Source: Rhizobium leguminosarum
Lineage (GTDB): Bacteria; Pseudomonadota; Alphaproteobacteria; Rhizobiales; Rhizobiaceae
Length of the DNA stretch: 64,000 nucleotides
Direction of reading: 5' to 3'
NCBI RefSeq assembly: GCF_017876795.1
Contig: NZ_JAGIOR010000004.1
Span: forward strand, 186,001-250,000
Part shown: positions 10,417 through 19,610 of the stretch, in pieces
How the letters are laid out: each line of letters begins with the position of its first letter
Numbering within the stretch: position 1 is the first letter of the stretch
Position numbers and translations under genes: made by a program
Notes under the pieces: generated by a model
Told to the model about the DNA's origin: nothing
Database searches by the model: none
Seen by the model: only the letters and a program-made list of their open reading frames with translations

Positions 10417-12549
10417 ATGGCAAAGGCCATTCACAAGATCACGCTCAATGTCGGACGTGATATCCCCTTTGATAAGCTGGTTTTAAGCCAACAAAACGTC
10501 CGCAAAATCAAGGTGGGCGTCTCGATCGACGAGCTTGCGGAGGACATAGCTCGCCGCGGATTACTGACGAGCCTGAATGTTCGGGCCGAAGTCGACGGTG
10601 AGGGCAATGAGACAGGCTTCTATCGCATCCCAGCCGGCGGCCGGCGCTACCGTGCGCTCGAACTGCTTGTCTCTTGCAAACGGCTTGCGAAGACTGCCGG
10701 CATCCCCTGCATCGTCAGCAGTGGCGACACGCCCGAAGTCGAGGATTCGCTCGCCGAAAACGTCCACCGCGTCGGTCTCCACCCGCTCGACCAGTACCGC
10801 GCTTTCCAAACCCTCCGCGAGCAAGGCATCGGCGAAGAGGAAATCGCGGCTTGCTTCTTCATCTCGGCGGCAACAGTCCGGCAACGCCTGCGGTTGGCTT
10901 CGGTCTCACCGCGTCTACTCGAGCTCTACGCCAATGATGAGATTAAGCTCGAACAGGTCATGGCCTTTTCCATCACCAATGACCATGGCCAGCAGGAGCA
11001 GGCCTGGGATACGATATCGCGCCAGCCGGTTCGCGAGCCCTATTATATCCGCAGGCTTCTGACCGATACCACGATCCGCGCAAGCGACCGCCGTGCCGTC
11101 TATGTCGGCGTCGAGGCCTATGAAGGCGCCGGCGGCGTGGTGATGCGTGACCTCTTCGAGCAGGACAACGGCGGATGGCTTCAAGATCCAGCGCTGCTCG
11201 AGCAATTGGTGGCCGAGAAGCTGACGGCGGACGCCGAGACGCTCAAGGCTTTGGAAGGCTGGAAGTGGGCCGAAGCTGCCTTCGATTTTCCCTACGGTCA
11301 CACGTCGGGCCTCCGCCGTTTCTACGGCGAGCGGGCCGAAATGACCGAAGAAGAGATCGCGCGGCATGATGCGGTGAAGGCCGAATACGACAAGCTCGAT
11401 GCGCACTATGCCAAAGCCGAGGAGCATTCCGAGGAAACCGAACGTCGGTTGGAAGAACTCGGGACCGAGCTCGATCGCCTCAACGACCGGCCATATGTCT
11501 TCGATCCCGAGGACGTCGCCCGTGGCGGCGTTTTCATCTCGCTCGGCGCCGACGGAGAACTGAAGGTCGAGCGCGGCTTCGTCCGACCGGAGAACGAGCC
11601 GCAGCTTGAGACGGCCGAGCGCGATACGGTGATTTCGGGGAGCGACGACCGCGATGAGATGAGCCGATCATCGTCACCCGGCGGGATATCAGTCAACGGC
11701 AGAGCGGTGTCGGACGAACAGGCCGAGGAGGAGGACGATGTGATCCGCCCCCTTTCTGACCGTCTGGTTCTCGATATGACTGCAACCCGTACCGTGGCGA
11801 TGCGCAACGCACTTGCCAATAATCCAGTCATGGCTTTCATCGCCGTGCTGCATGCATTCGTCCTGAAAGCCTTCTACCATCGCGGGTCGGACACCTGCCT
11901 GGAATTAACGTTGCAAAGCGCCAGGTTCAGCCAGACCCAAGGACTGGGCGACACCGTCTGGGCCAAGGAGATCGATCAGCGGCAGGAAGCATGGGGCCAG
12001 GATCTTCCCAAGTCGCCCGACGGTCTATGGGATTATCTGATCGCGCTCGACGAGGTCAGCCGGCTGGCGCTGCTTGCACATTGCGCATCTCTCTCGCTGA
12101 ATGCCGTTATTGAACCGTGGAACAAGCGTACCGGTGCGATCGCCCATGCCGATCAGGTCGGTCGCTCGATCGGGTTTGACATGGTTGATGCCGGTTGGAC
12201 GGCGACTGTCGATGCGTATCTCTGCAGGGTCACCAAGGCGCAGATCCTGCAGGCTGTGCGGGAGCCTAAGGGCGAGCGGTCAGCCGAACTGATCGGCCAT
12301 CTCAAGAAAGCCGACATGGCTCGTGAGGCAGAACGTCTGCTGGATGGCAGCGGCTGGCTTCCCGAGCCACTGAGATTGGCGATCGACGCGGCCTCGGCTG
12401 ATGTCGGCAATGACAGTGACAACTGCGCTCAGACAAACGCTGAGCCGCAGGATCTTCCGGCTTTCCTGACCGAAGACCTAAATGTCAGCGACCTGGCAGG
12501 AGGGCCAAACGAGCCCTTCCGGGAGGAACATCTCGACGCTGCCCAATAG
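10417..12549 (+). CDS. Large ParB-like nuclease-domain protein of plasmids
   Basis: 710 residues. The N-terminal third is a ParB/Spo0J domain: FDKLVLSQQNVRKIKVGVSIDELAEDIARRGLLTSL, then the PAGGRRYRALE arginine motif near residue 80, SLAENVHRVGLHPLDQYRAF and a helix-turn-helix (GEEEIAACFFISAATVRQRLRLA). The remaining two thirds are specific to large plasmid-borne relatives, with an acidic coiled region (residues 300-360). The ATG at 10417 has CACGGAGA upstream. It is followed by the DUF932 gene, the usual neighbour on rhizobial plasmids. No partner ParA is visible, so a role in DNA handling rather than classical partition is more likely. Confidence 0.88.
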   Translation: MAKAIHKITLNVGRDIPFDKLVLSQQNVRKIKVGVSIDELAEDIARRGLLTSLNVRAEVDGEGNETGFYRIPAGGRRYRALELLVSCKRLAKTAGIPCIVSSGDTPEVEDSLAENVHRVGLHPLDQYRAFQTLREQGIGEEEIAACFFISAATVRQRLRLASVSPRLLELYANDEIKLEQVMAFSITNDHGQQEQAWDTISRQPVREPYYIRRLLTDTTIRASDRRAVYVGVEAYEGAGGVVMRDLFEQDNGGWLQDPALLEQLVAEKLTADAETLKALEGWKWAEAAFDFPYGHTSGLRRFYGERAEMTEEEIARHDAVKAEYDKLDAHYAKAEEHSEETERRLEELGTELDRLNDRPYVFDPEDVARGGVFISLGADGELKVERGFVRPENEPQLETAERDTVISGSDDRDEMSRSSSPGGISVNGRAVSDEQAEEEDDVIRPLSDRLVLDMTATRTVAMRNALANNPVMAFIAVLHAFVLKAFYHRGSDTCLELTLQSARFSQTQGLGDTVWAKEIDQRQEAWGQDLPKSPDGLWDYLIALDEVSRLALLAHCASLSLNAVIEPWNKRTGAIAHADQVGRSIGFDMVDAGWTATVDAYLCRVTKAQILQAVREPKGERSAELIGHLKKADMAREAERLLDGSGWLPEPLRLAIDAASADVGNDSDNCAQTNAEPQDLPAFLTEDLNVSDLAGGPNEPFREEHLDAAQ

Positions 12550-12664
12550 GTTCCGCATCCGATCAGTCAGGATCCGGTCGCGCCGGGTCTTCCATTCCCC
12601 ATCTATCCGCGCGGTCCGGCTCCGACAAGAGACCGGGGCGCTTGTATCTTAAGGAGATAAGATT

Positions 12665-13855
12665 ATGAACAGCATCACATCCAGCTCGCGGCCCGTATCC
12701 TCTGCCTATAGAGTCGACATCTCGCGCGGGGAGCGCATCGGCTGCGTCTCGTCCGAATGGTTTTCACGGCCGGACGACGAACGCTATCTTTCGCTCGGCG
12801 AACTCTACGGTGCGGTCAAATCACGTGCCGACCGAGCCCATGCCCGCACGATAGAGAGCTCGGCAATCCGCCTGGAGGCGAACCGAGATAATGCCGAGCG
12901 CCTTGAATTGATCGTGCCCGGCAGCCAGCGCCCGATTGCGCCGACGCACTGGAGCTATGGCCAGCTCTGCAGCCTGGTCGGGGCGCCTGCCACCTATATG
13001 CGCCAGCTTCCCGCGCCACTCGCCGCCATCAATCTTCAGCATGGCCTGCTCAACCATCGTGCCGAACTCGTCAAGACGCTGGAGATGGACGACGGCCGCG
13101 TGGAATTGCGAGCCGTGACTGGTCCCGACTACGGCAGGATCTGGGACCATGAGCTCGTCTCTGCCGTGATGAAGATCGCCGGCAACGGAACCGGTGACAC
13201 GATCTGGAAAGTGCCGGGTCTTCTCGATTGGGCGAGCATGACGCACAACCCGTTCGTCGATATCTCCAAGGATACGACGACACTCTACGCTTCGGATCGC
13301 GACGTCTTCCTGTTCCTGGTCGATGATACCCACCCGATTGAAGCGGGGCGCTTGCCCAACGGGGAACCCGACCTCTTCTTCCGCGGGTTCTATGCTTGGA
13401 ATTCTGAGGTCGGATCGAAGACACTCGGCATCGCCTCCTTCTATCTCCGCGCCGTCTGAGCCAACAGAAATATCTGGGGCTCGGAAAACTTCGAACAGAT
13501 CAGCATCCGGCATTCGAAATTCGCGGGCGAGCGCTTCGCTCATGAAGCTGCGCCCGCATTGACCAACTTTGCCAATTCCTCGCCCGCAGCCTTCGTCGCC
13601 GGCATTCGGGCTGCGCGCGAGCGGGTCGTTGCTCGCAACGATGAGGAGCGCCAAACCTTCCTGCGCCGGCGTGGGTTCTCGAAAGGCGAATCCGGAAAGA
13701 TCATCGAAACCGTTCTTTCCGAGGAAGGCCGTCCACCGGAATCGATCTTCGATTTTGTTCAGGGGATCACGGCGCTTGCACGTGACAGGACACACCAGGA
13801 CACGCGTCTCGAACTGGAAGGCAAGGCCAGGAAGCTTCTCGAAAGCGCGGCCTGA
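12665..13855 (+). pseudogene. DUF932 protein gene interrupted by an in-frame TGA
   Basis: Reading from ATG 12665 (strong AAGGAGAT site), 264 codons encode the N-terminal DUF932 part (LELIVPGSQRPIAPTHWSYGQLCSLVGAPATYMRQLP; LLDWASMTHNPFVDISKDTTTLYASDRDVFLFLVDD). A TGA at 13457-13459 follows YLRAV; the same frame continues ANRNIWGSENFEQISIRHSKFAGERF and runs to 13855 with good family sequence. Relatives read RxVCxNRNIWG here, so a cysteine codon appears changed to TGA. Without readthrough the product is a 264-residue fragment; restart at TTG 13559 is possible but unsupported. DUF932 proteins are phage/plasmid proteins of unknown biochemical function. Confidence 0.85.
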
Positions 13856-14060
13856 ACACCCCCTCCCTCGTTACAATTCCGCCGACCGCTCGCACCGGGT
13901 CGGCGGGATCTTTTCCAAAAAGATGCCGCCAAGCGCTCAATACCATTTTTCGGACAAATGAACGGCGGGTTGCCCGATCGTCCCTGATTGCTGCCGGCAG
14001 CCTTACGATCAAGACCGGCGGATGATTCGCCATCTCGCCTCATTAAAGGTCGAAAATCAG

Positions 14061-14435
14061 TCAGTTTAACCCCGCGTCCTGACTGACGCGGAAAGAGCTC
14101 AGCTTGTTCAGAAGGTCCTGTGAGATCTCGAACTGCCGTGCCGTTCCCCGGCCCATGGAATTCTTCACCATCGTCTCGTCCAGCATTCGCCGTTTTACCA
14201 GAAGGTCGACCGTCTCCTTGACCCCGCTCCGCGTCAGCTTGGTAATCTCGATGATATTCGAGAGGGTTAGCTTCTGGTGAGCCTGGGTCATCGTGTAGAG
14301 GATCGTCATCATGCCGATCTGCTTCAGTCTCGCCTGCGGGGTCTCGTCGTCGTCGAGCGGATGATCGAGGATCTCGTGGAGCACGAGCCCGGAGAAGGCA
14401 AGGTTGTGCCATTGTGTTTTAAGCGCGCTTGTCAT
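14061..14435 (-). CDS. Winged-helix regulator divergent from the virB operon (RctA-like candidate)
   Basis: 124 residues from the ATG at 14435; the frame is open upstream but lacks a supported start. The centre reads like a MarR/winged helix: MMTILYTMTQAHQKLTLSNIIEITKLTRSGVKETVDLLVKRRMLDE, then an Arg/Gly wing (GRGTARQFEIS). It lies head-to-head with the virB operon. In Rhizobium etli the repressor RctA is encoded next to virB and keeps conjugation genes silent; the location and predicted fold suggest the same role here. That identity is inferred from position and not proven by sequence. Confidence 0.6.
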   Translation of the reverse strand: MTSALKTQWHNLAFSGLVLHEILDHPLDDDETPQARLKQIGMMTILYTMTQAHQKLTLSNIIEITKLTRSGVKETVDLLVKRRMLDETMVKNSMGRGTARQFEISQDLLNKLSSFRVSQDAGLN

Positions 14436-14530
14436 GTTATTTAACTGTGTTATATACGACAGTATGATTGCGAGCAAGCAAAGCAAGCCCTTCCGAACGC
14501 GATAGGGCGTCGTCTCGAAGGATATCGTCC
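14436..14530. promoter_or_regulatory. Divergent promoter region between the regulator and virB
   Basis: This 95-bp gap is AT-richer than its surroundings (TTATTTAACTGTGTTATATAC) and separates two divergently read transcription units. TATATAC near 14450 could serve as a -10-like element. No clear operator repeat was identified. Confidence 0.4.
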
Positions 14531-15067
14531 ATGAAAAGCCTTCTCCTAAGTTCATTGTTGGCGGTCTGCTGCGTGGCGCCAGCCTATCTTATTTCCGGCA
14601 GTAAAGCGCGGGCAGAAGATTGGGGATGCCAGGTTATCCTATGCCTTTCCAACCCCGCCGGGCCGATCCAATACGCCGAATGCCGCCCGCCGATCCAAAA
14701 ACTGTGGCGGTTGCTTGCCGAGGGACATGCGTTCCCGACGTGCAGCGGCGTCGGTTTTGAGAGTTCGCGGCCGGGCTATGAACCCTATTTCTGCGATTCC
14801 GGGTACAAGCTGACGAGCGACGACGGTCCGGGCGGGCGGCAAGCGACCTGCGTGTCGTTAGCGCCGCAGCCGGTGAGCAACAGCCTCTGCTCAAATGGTG
14901 ACGACTACACTTCCCGCGACAACTCGGTACTGTCGCCACATTGGCAGCGCGTGGACGGGCGCCGCCAATGCATGGGCTACCCGATAGCGCGCCCCAATAT
15001 GCGATCGCAACCGCATTATATCGACATCACCATCGATGGCGCCGGCAAACAGCGCGTCTGGTACTGA
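14531..15067 (+). CDS. Cys-rich exported protein at the head of the virB operon (TrbM-like)
   Basis: 178 residues from ATG 14531 with a signal peptide (LLLSSLLAVCCVAPAYLISG). The mature start DWGCQVILCLSNPAGPIQYAECRPPIQKLWRLLAEGHAFPTC has the spaced cysteines and LCLSNP motif of TrbM-like conjugation proteins encoded in proteobacterial T4SS operons. Further cysteine pairs suggest disulfides. It starts the operon, 3 bp before virB1. The exact role is unknown; an accessory periplasmic pilus/T4SS protein is inferred. Confidence 0.65.
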   Translation: MKSLLLSSLLAVCCVAPAYLISGSKARAEDWGCQVILCLSNPAGPIQYAECRPPIQKLWRLLAEGHAFPTCSGVGFESSRPGYEPYFCDSGYKLTSDDGPGGRQATCVSLAPQPVSNSLCSNGDDYTSRDNSVLSPHWQRVDGRRQCMGYPIARPNMRSQPHYIDITIDGAGKQRVWY

Positions 15068-15070
15068 CCG

Positions 15071-15742
15071 ATGGCTGCTTCTTTCGCCGATATCGCGCAA
15101 ACCTGTGCGCCGATGGTGCAGGTGGAAACGCTGGCCGGCATCGTCAGCCTCGAGAGCCGGTTTCAACCCTTCGCCATTCGCATCAACAGCGGCCCGCCGC
15201 TGGCCACCCAACCCGCATCGAAGGCCGAGGCGATCGAGGTTGCCACGTCTCTGATCGCCGATCGCCAGGATATCCAGATCGGCCTTGGAGGTATCGGTCT
15301 CGAGCAGCTTCAGAAACTGAAGCTATCGGTCGCGGATGCCTTCGATCCCTGCCTGAACCTCAAGGCCACAGCTTCGCTTCTCGATGGATATTATCGCGTC
15401 GCTTTGCGCGCCGGGGACGATCCGGCTCAGGCTGAGATGGCGATGCTCCAGTCCTATTACGGCCGCGATGATCCTTCTCTCGGCGCCATGGTCAAATATG
15501 ACGAGCAGGTGCGCCAGGAAATGAAGCGGCTATCGCCGACGCTTGCCTCGCTCACCGTCGGCGAAGCCGATGACCAGGCGGGGCCTGGCGGGCAGCCGCT
15601 GGATGAGACGGCGCCGGCGCTCCCGAAGCTGCCCTCCCAAACCACTCACATCGCCGAGGCCGCATCCTGGGACGTTTTCAGCTCCCGACGGGAATCCTCG
15701 GTTCTCGTTTTCCAGAATGATCGATCGGAGCAAAGTGAATGA
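15071..15742 (+). CDS. virB1: VirB1-like lytic transglycosylase
   Basis: 223 residues, SLT domain. CAPMVQVETLAGIVSLESRFQPFAIRIN contains the catalytic glutamate in ESRF, followed by GLGGIGLEQLQ (usually GLMQIN-like) and AFDPCLNLKATASLLDGYYRVAL. VirB1 locally opens peptidoglycan for T4SS assembly. Here no long signal peptide is evident at the annotated start, as in several rhizobial VirB1 proteins. The last codons overlap the virB2 start (15739-15742). Confidence 0.88.
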   Translation: MAASFADIAQTCAPMVQVETLAGIVSLESRFQPFAIRINSGPPLATQPASKAEAIEVATSLIADRQDIQIGLGGIGLEQLQKLKLSVADAFDPCLNLKATASLLDGYYRVALRAGDDPAQAEMAMLQSYYGRDDPSLGAMVKYDEQVRQEMKRLSPTLASLTVGEADDQAGPGGQPLDETAPALPKLPSQTTHIAEAASWDVFSSRRESSVLVFQNDRSEQSE

Positions 15743-16038
15743 TCTCCAAAGCCCGTCTTCGCCCCCTGGCCGCATCCACGCTCATGGCGGCTTCCATTGT
15801 GATCTGCATGGTCGAACCGGCCTTCGCCCAGGCCGCCGGTATCGAAACCGTGCTGCAGAACATCGTCGACATGCTGACCGGCAATATTGCCCGTCTGCTG
15901 GCGGTCATCGCCGTCATCATCATCTGCATCGCCTGGATGTTTGGCTATATGGATCTCAGGCGCGCTGGCTTCTGGATCATCGGCATCGGCGGCATTTTCG
16001 GCGCCACCGAGTTGGTCAACACCATCGTCGGGAACTGA
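15739..16038 (+). CDS. virB2: VirB2 pilin
   Basis: 99 residues. A long leader (STLMAASIVICMVEPAFAQA) ends at a signal-peptidase site, leaving a short mature pilin with two hydrophobic segments (LLAVIAVIIICIAWMFGYM and FWIIGIGGIFGATELVNTIV). Size and topology are those of VirB2 major pilins. It overlaps virB1 and precedes virB3 by 5 bp. Confidence 0.9.
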   Translation: MISKARLRPLAASTLMAASIVICMVEPAFAQAAGIETVLQNIVDMLTGNIARLLAVIAVIIICIAWMFGYMDLRRAGFWIIGIGGIFGATELVNTIVGN

Positions 16039-16043
16039 GCGCC

Positions 16044-16382
16044 GTGGCCAGCAATCCCACGCTCGAAGACGACACGCTGTTTGTCGCCTGCACCCGCCCG
16101 GCAATGATCGCCGGCGTGACCATGGAGGCGATGGGCGTCAACATCATGCTGACGACCATCTTCTACATCACCGCGGGATCGATCGCTTATGCGCTCAGCG
16201 GTGTCGTGTTCCACTTCCTGTTTCGCGCGCTCGTCACGCACGACCACAACATGTTTCGGATTCTGATTGCCTGGATCGAGACTCGTGGCCGTTCGCGCAA
16301 TGCCGGCTATTGGGGCGGCGCCACGCTCTCACCCCTGACGCTTGCCAGGCGCTACGACGAAAGGGACCTCCGCCTTGCCTAG
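16044..16382 (+). CDS. virB3: VirB3 inner-membrane T4SS protein
   Basis: 112 residues from a GTG start at 16044. TLFVACTRPAMIAGVTMEAMGVN is the VirB3 N-terminal signature (LFxxxTRPxxxxGV), followed by a hydrophobic hairpin and the WGGATLSPL C-terminal block. The frame is open upstream through virB2 in another phase, so GTG 16044 directly after virB2 is the sensible start. Its end overlaps the virB4 start. Confidence 0.88.
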   Translation: MASNPTLEDDTLFVACTRPAMIAGVTMEAMGVNIMLTTIFYITAGSIAYALSGVVFHFLFRALVTHDHNMFRILIAWIETRGRSRNAGYWGGATLSPLTLARRYDERDLRLA

Positions 16383-18330
16383 TATCACGACGCTGCGGTC
16401 TCGCGAACTCGGGCCCGAGACCTTCATCCCCTACGTGAGACATGTCGACGAGACGACAATCGCGCTGGATTCCAGGGCGTTGATGACGATGATCGCGCTC
16501 GACGGGGTTTCCTTCGAGACCGCTGACGTCAGGGACCTCAACGGTCTGCACCGTAGTCTGAACACGCTCTATCGCAATATCGCCGACGAGCGGCTGGCGC
16601 TTTGGACGCATGTCGTGCGCCGCCGCGACAATGCCTATCCCGATGGACGGTTCGCCAATTCCTTCTCCGACGGCCTGAACGCGAGATATCGCGAGCGGAT
16701 GGTGCGCGAAGGCCTGTTTCGCAACCATCTCTACCTCACCCTCGTCTGGCACCCGGGCCGGGATCCTGCCGAAAGGGCAGCCAATCTCCTCTCCCGGCTT
16801 CGCAGGGCGCGCCGATCCGATATCGAATTCGACGAACAGGCTCTGAAACATTTGCGCGACCGCGTGGCGGACGTCGTCGCCGGCCTGCAGCGTTTTGAGC
16901 CGCGACTGCTGACCCTTCACGAACAGGACGGCATCCTATTCTCAGAGCCGAGCGAAGTTCTCCACCAGATCGTCGGCGGGAGGCGGGAAGCGATCCCGTT
17001 GACTGAGGGAAGGATTTCCTCGGCGATCTATTCCGACCGGGTCATTTTCGGGCGCGAGACCGTCGAGATTCGTCACGGGGCCGAAAGCCGCTATGCCGGC
17101 ATGTTCGGCTTCAAGGAATATCCGGCGACGACGCGCAGCGGTATGCTCGACGGCATCCTGACCGCACCCTTCGAACTCATCCTGACGCAGTCATTCGCCT
17201 TCACCTCCAAGGCCGATGCCCGCACGATCATGGGGCGCAAACAGAATCAGATGGTCAGTGCCGGCGACAAGGCGGCATCGCAGATCGAAGAGCTCGGCGA
17301 GGCGATGGACGAGCTGGAATCCAATCGCTTCGTTCTCGGAGAGCATCACCTTGCGCTTGCCGTCTTCGCGCCGTCGATCAAGGAATTGACCGATCACATG
17401 GCGAAGGCGCGCGCCTATCTCACCAGCGGCGGTGCCGTCGTTGCCCGCGAGGACCTGGGGCTCGAGGCTGCCTGGTGGGCGCAATTGCCGGGCAATTTCC
17501 GCTATCGGGCGCGCTCGGGCGCGATCACCTCACGCAACTTTGCGGCCCTAGCTCCCTATCATTCCTACCCGGCCGGCCAGAAGGACGGCAACGAATGGGG
17601 ACCGGCGGTCGCCATGCTGAAGACCGCATCGGGATCGCCCTTCTATTTCAATTTCCATCACGGCGACCTTGGTAACACCTTCGTCTGCGGCCCGTCGGGT
17701 ACGGGCAAGACGGTGCTGTTGAACTTCATGCTGTCCCAGCTCGAAAAGCATGATCCGCATATGGTTTTGTTCGACAAGGACCGCGGCGCCGACCTTTTCG
17801 TGCGCGCGGCCGGCGGCAATTATCTGCCGCTGAGGAACGGTATCGCCACCGGCTGCGCGCCGTTGAAAGCACTGGACCTCACCGCAGAAAACAAGGTATT
17901 CCTCGCCGGCTGGGTCGCCAAACTGGTTCGACCCGCATCTGGCGAACTATCGATCACAGAGGTGCGTGACATCGCCTCGGCGGTTGACGGGGTGGCGGAC
18001 CTGCCGGTGGAGCGTCGCTCCATCGGCGCCCTGCGCACCTTTCTCAACAACACCGATCCCGAAGGCATCGCCCCGCGTCTCAGGCGGTGGGAGAGGGGCG
18101 GGCCGCTCGGCTGGGTCTTCGACAATGAGGCCGACGATATCGGCATCAGTGCCAAGTTCATCGGCTACGACATGACCGATTTCCTCGACAACGAGGAGAT
18201 CCGCACGCCGTTGATGGCCTATCTGTTCTATCGCATCGAACAGCTCATCGACGGGCGCCGCATCATCATCGTCGTCGACGAGTTCTGGAAGGCGCTGCAG
18301 GACGAAGGTTTTCGCGATCTCGCCCAGAAC
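16375..18330 (+). pseudogene. virB4: virB4 truncated after Walker B by a deletion
   Basis: From TTG 16375 (overlapping the virB3 end) 652 codons match VirB4 ATPases: LALWTHVVRR, YLTLVWHP, the Walker A CGPSGTGKTVLLNFML near residue 445 and Walker B RRIIIVVDEFWKAL. Homology stops at GFRDLAQN (18330). The next bases belong to virB8 in another frame, so the frame continues as non-VirB4 sequence to a stop at 18609. The C-terminal part of the ATPase domain, which normally adds well over 100 residues, is missing, so the energising ATPase is expected to be dead. Confidence 0.92.
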
Positions 18331-18331
18331 A

Positions 18332-18748
18332 TACGACGAGGCAGTCACCAAATATTTTGCGGCCAAATATGTCCGCGCCCGCGAAGGTTACGTCTGGAGC
18401 GAAGGCGAGGAGAATTTCCGCACCGTTGCCTTGCTGTCGACACAGCCGGAGCAGACCCGATTTGCCGCAGTCTATCGCGGCAGCAATCCGGATTCCCCGC
18501 AGAACATCTATGGCCGCAGCGCCACCTCAGGGATCAACATCGTTTCCATCTCGCTAATCAACGCCAATGTGGCATCCGTCCGCTATACGAGAACCGTGAC
18601 CCGCGGTGACGATATGCGCACCACGCATTGGGTCGCAACCCTCACCTTCTCCTATGCCAACGCCCCGATGTCCTCGACCGATCGGCTGATCAACCCCCTC
18701 GGCTTCGTCGTCAGCGAATATCGCGCCGATCCGGAGGCCATCGATTGA
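18332..18748 (+). pseudogene. virB8: virB8 C-terminal remnant
   Basis: The frame beginning YDEAVTKYFAAKYVRAREGY and continuing through RFAAVYRGSNPDSPQNIYG, ISLINANVASVRYTRTV and THWVATLTFSYANAP to GFVVSEYRADPEAID is the periplasmic half of VirB8. The N-terminal cytoplasmic part, the membrane segment and the first periplasmic residues are gone, replaced by virB4 sequence in a different frame. The TGA at 18746-18748 overlaps the TTG start of virB9. Confidence 0.9.
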
Positions 18749-19602
18749 GACCGCACTTTCTCCTCCCGCTCATTCTGGCCGTCGGCTTTTCCTCGGCGGC
18801 GCTCGCCCTCGAAACGCCACACGGCGCTGCGCAGGACAGCCGCATCCGCTTCGTCGAATACCAGCCCTATAACATCACCAAAGTCGTCGGCACGCTGCGG
18901 TCTTCGGTGCAGGTCGAGTTTGCGGCCGAAGAAGAAATCGCCCATGTCGCTCTCGGCAACAGCGTCGCATGGGAAGTGGCGCCAGCCGGCAACATCCTGT
19001 TCTTAAAACCCCGGGAAAATCAGCCGGTGACCAATATCTCGGTCGTGACGACACGACGGGACGGATCGACCCGCAGCTATCAGATGGAGCTCACCGTTCG
19101 TGATGGGAGCATCGAAGCCGGACAGAACACCTACTTCTATCTGAAATATCGCTACCCCGCGGATGAAGCGGAGCTGCGCCGGCAGGAAGCAACTGCGCGT
19201 GCGCAGGCGGCGCAGGCCGGCGAAGCCGATCGTGTGATTGCCCTTCATGAAGCCTACGGACCGCGCAACTGGCGTTACTCCGCGCAAGGATCCCAGGCGC
19301 TTGAGCCGCAAGCGGTCTACGACAACGGCAAGGTCACGACCTTCGCCTTTGCCGGCAACCAGGAAATGCCGGCGATCTACATGGAAAATTCCGACGGCAG
19401 CGAAAGCCTGGTCCCGAAGTCCGTCGACGGAAATCTTGTGCTCGTTCACGCGATCAGCCGGAAGTTCCTTCTGCGCAGGGGCCGGGACGTCCTCTGCGTC
19501 TTCAACGAAGCCTACGACCGCGTCGGCATCAATCCCGAGACCAACACGACGTCACCGTCGGTCGAGCGCATCGTCAAAGCGCAGCCCGACGCAGCGCAAT
19601 AG
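18745..19602 (+). CDS. virB9: VirB9 outer-membrane core protein
   Basis: 285 residues from TTG 18745, which overlaps the virB8 stop. Signal peptide FLLPLILAVGFSSAALA is followed by the VirB9 N-lobe (DSRIRFVEYQPYNITKVVG, IAHVALGNSVAWEVAPAGN, LFLKPRENQPVTNISVVTTR) and a C-lobe (NWRYSAQGSQ, VYDNGKVTTFAFAGNQEMPAIY). With VirB7 and VirB10 it forms the outer-membrane core; virB7 is missing here. Confidence 0.92.
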   Translation: MRPHFLLPLILAVGFSSAALALETPHGAAQDSRIRFVEYQPYNITKVVGTLRSSVQVEFAAEEEIAHVALGNSVAWEVAPAGNILFLKPRENQPVTNISVVTTRRDGSTRSYQMELTVRDGSIEAGQNTYFYLKYRYPADEAELRRQEATARAQAAQAGEADRVIALHEAYGPRNWRYSAQGSQALEPQAVYDNGKVTTFAFAGNQEMPAIYMENSDGSESLVPKSVDGNLVLVHAISRKFLLRRGRDVLCVFNEAYDRVGINPETNTTSPSVERIVKAQPDAAQ

Positions 19603-19610
19603 GAGGCGTC

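Noticed and set aside
13457..13459. TGA as a selenocysteine codon in the DUF932 gene
   Set aside because: No selenoprotein family, no downstream stem-loop of SECIS type seen, and a simple Cys-to-stop mutation explains it.
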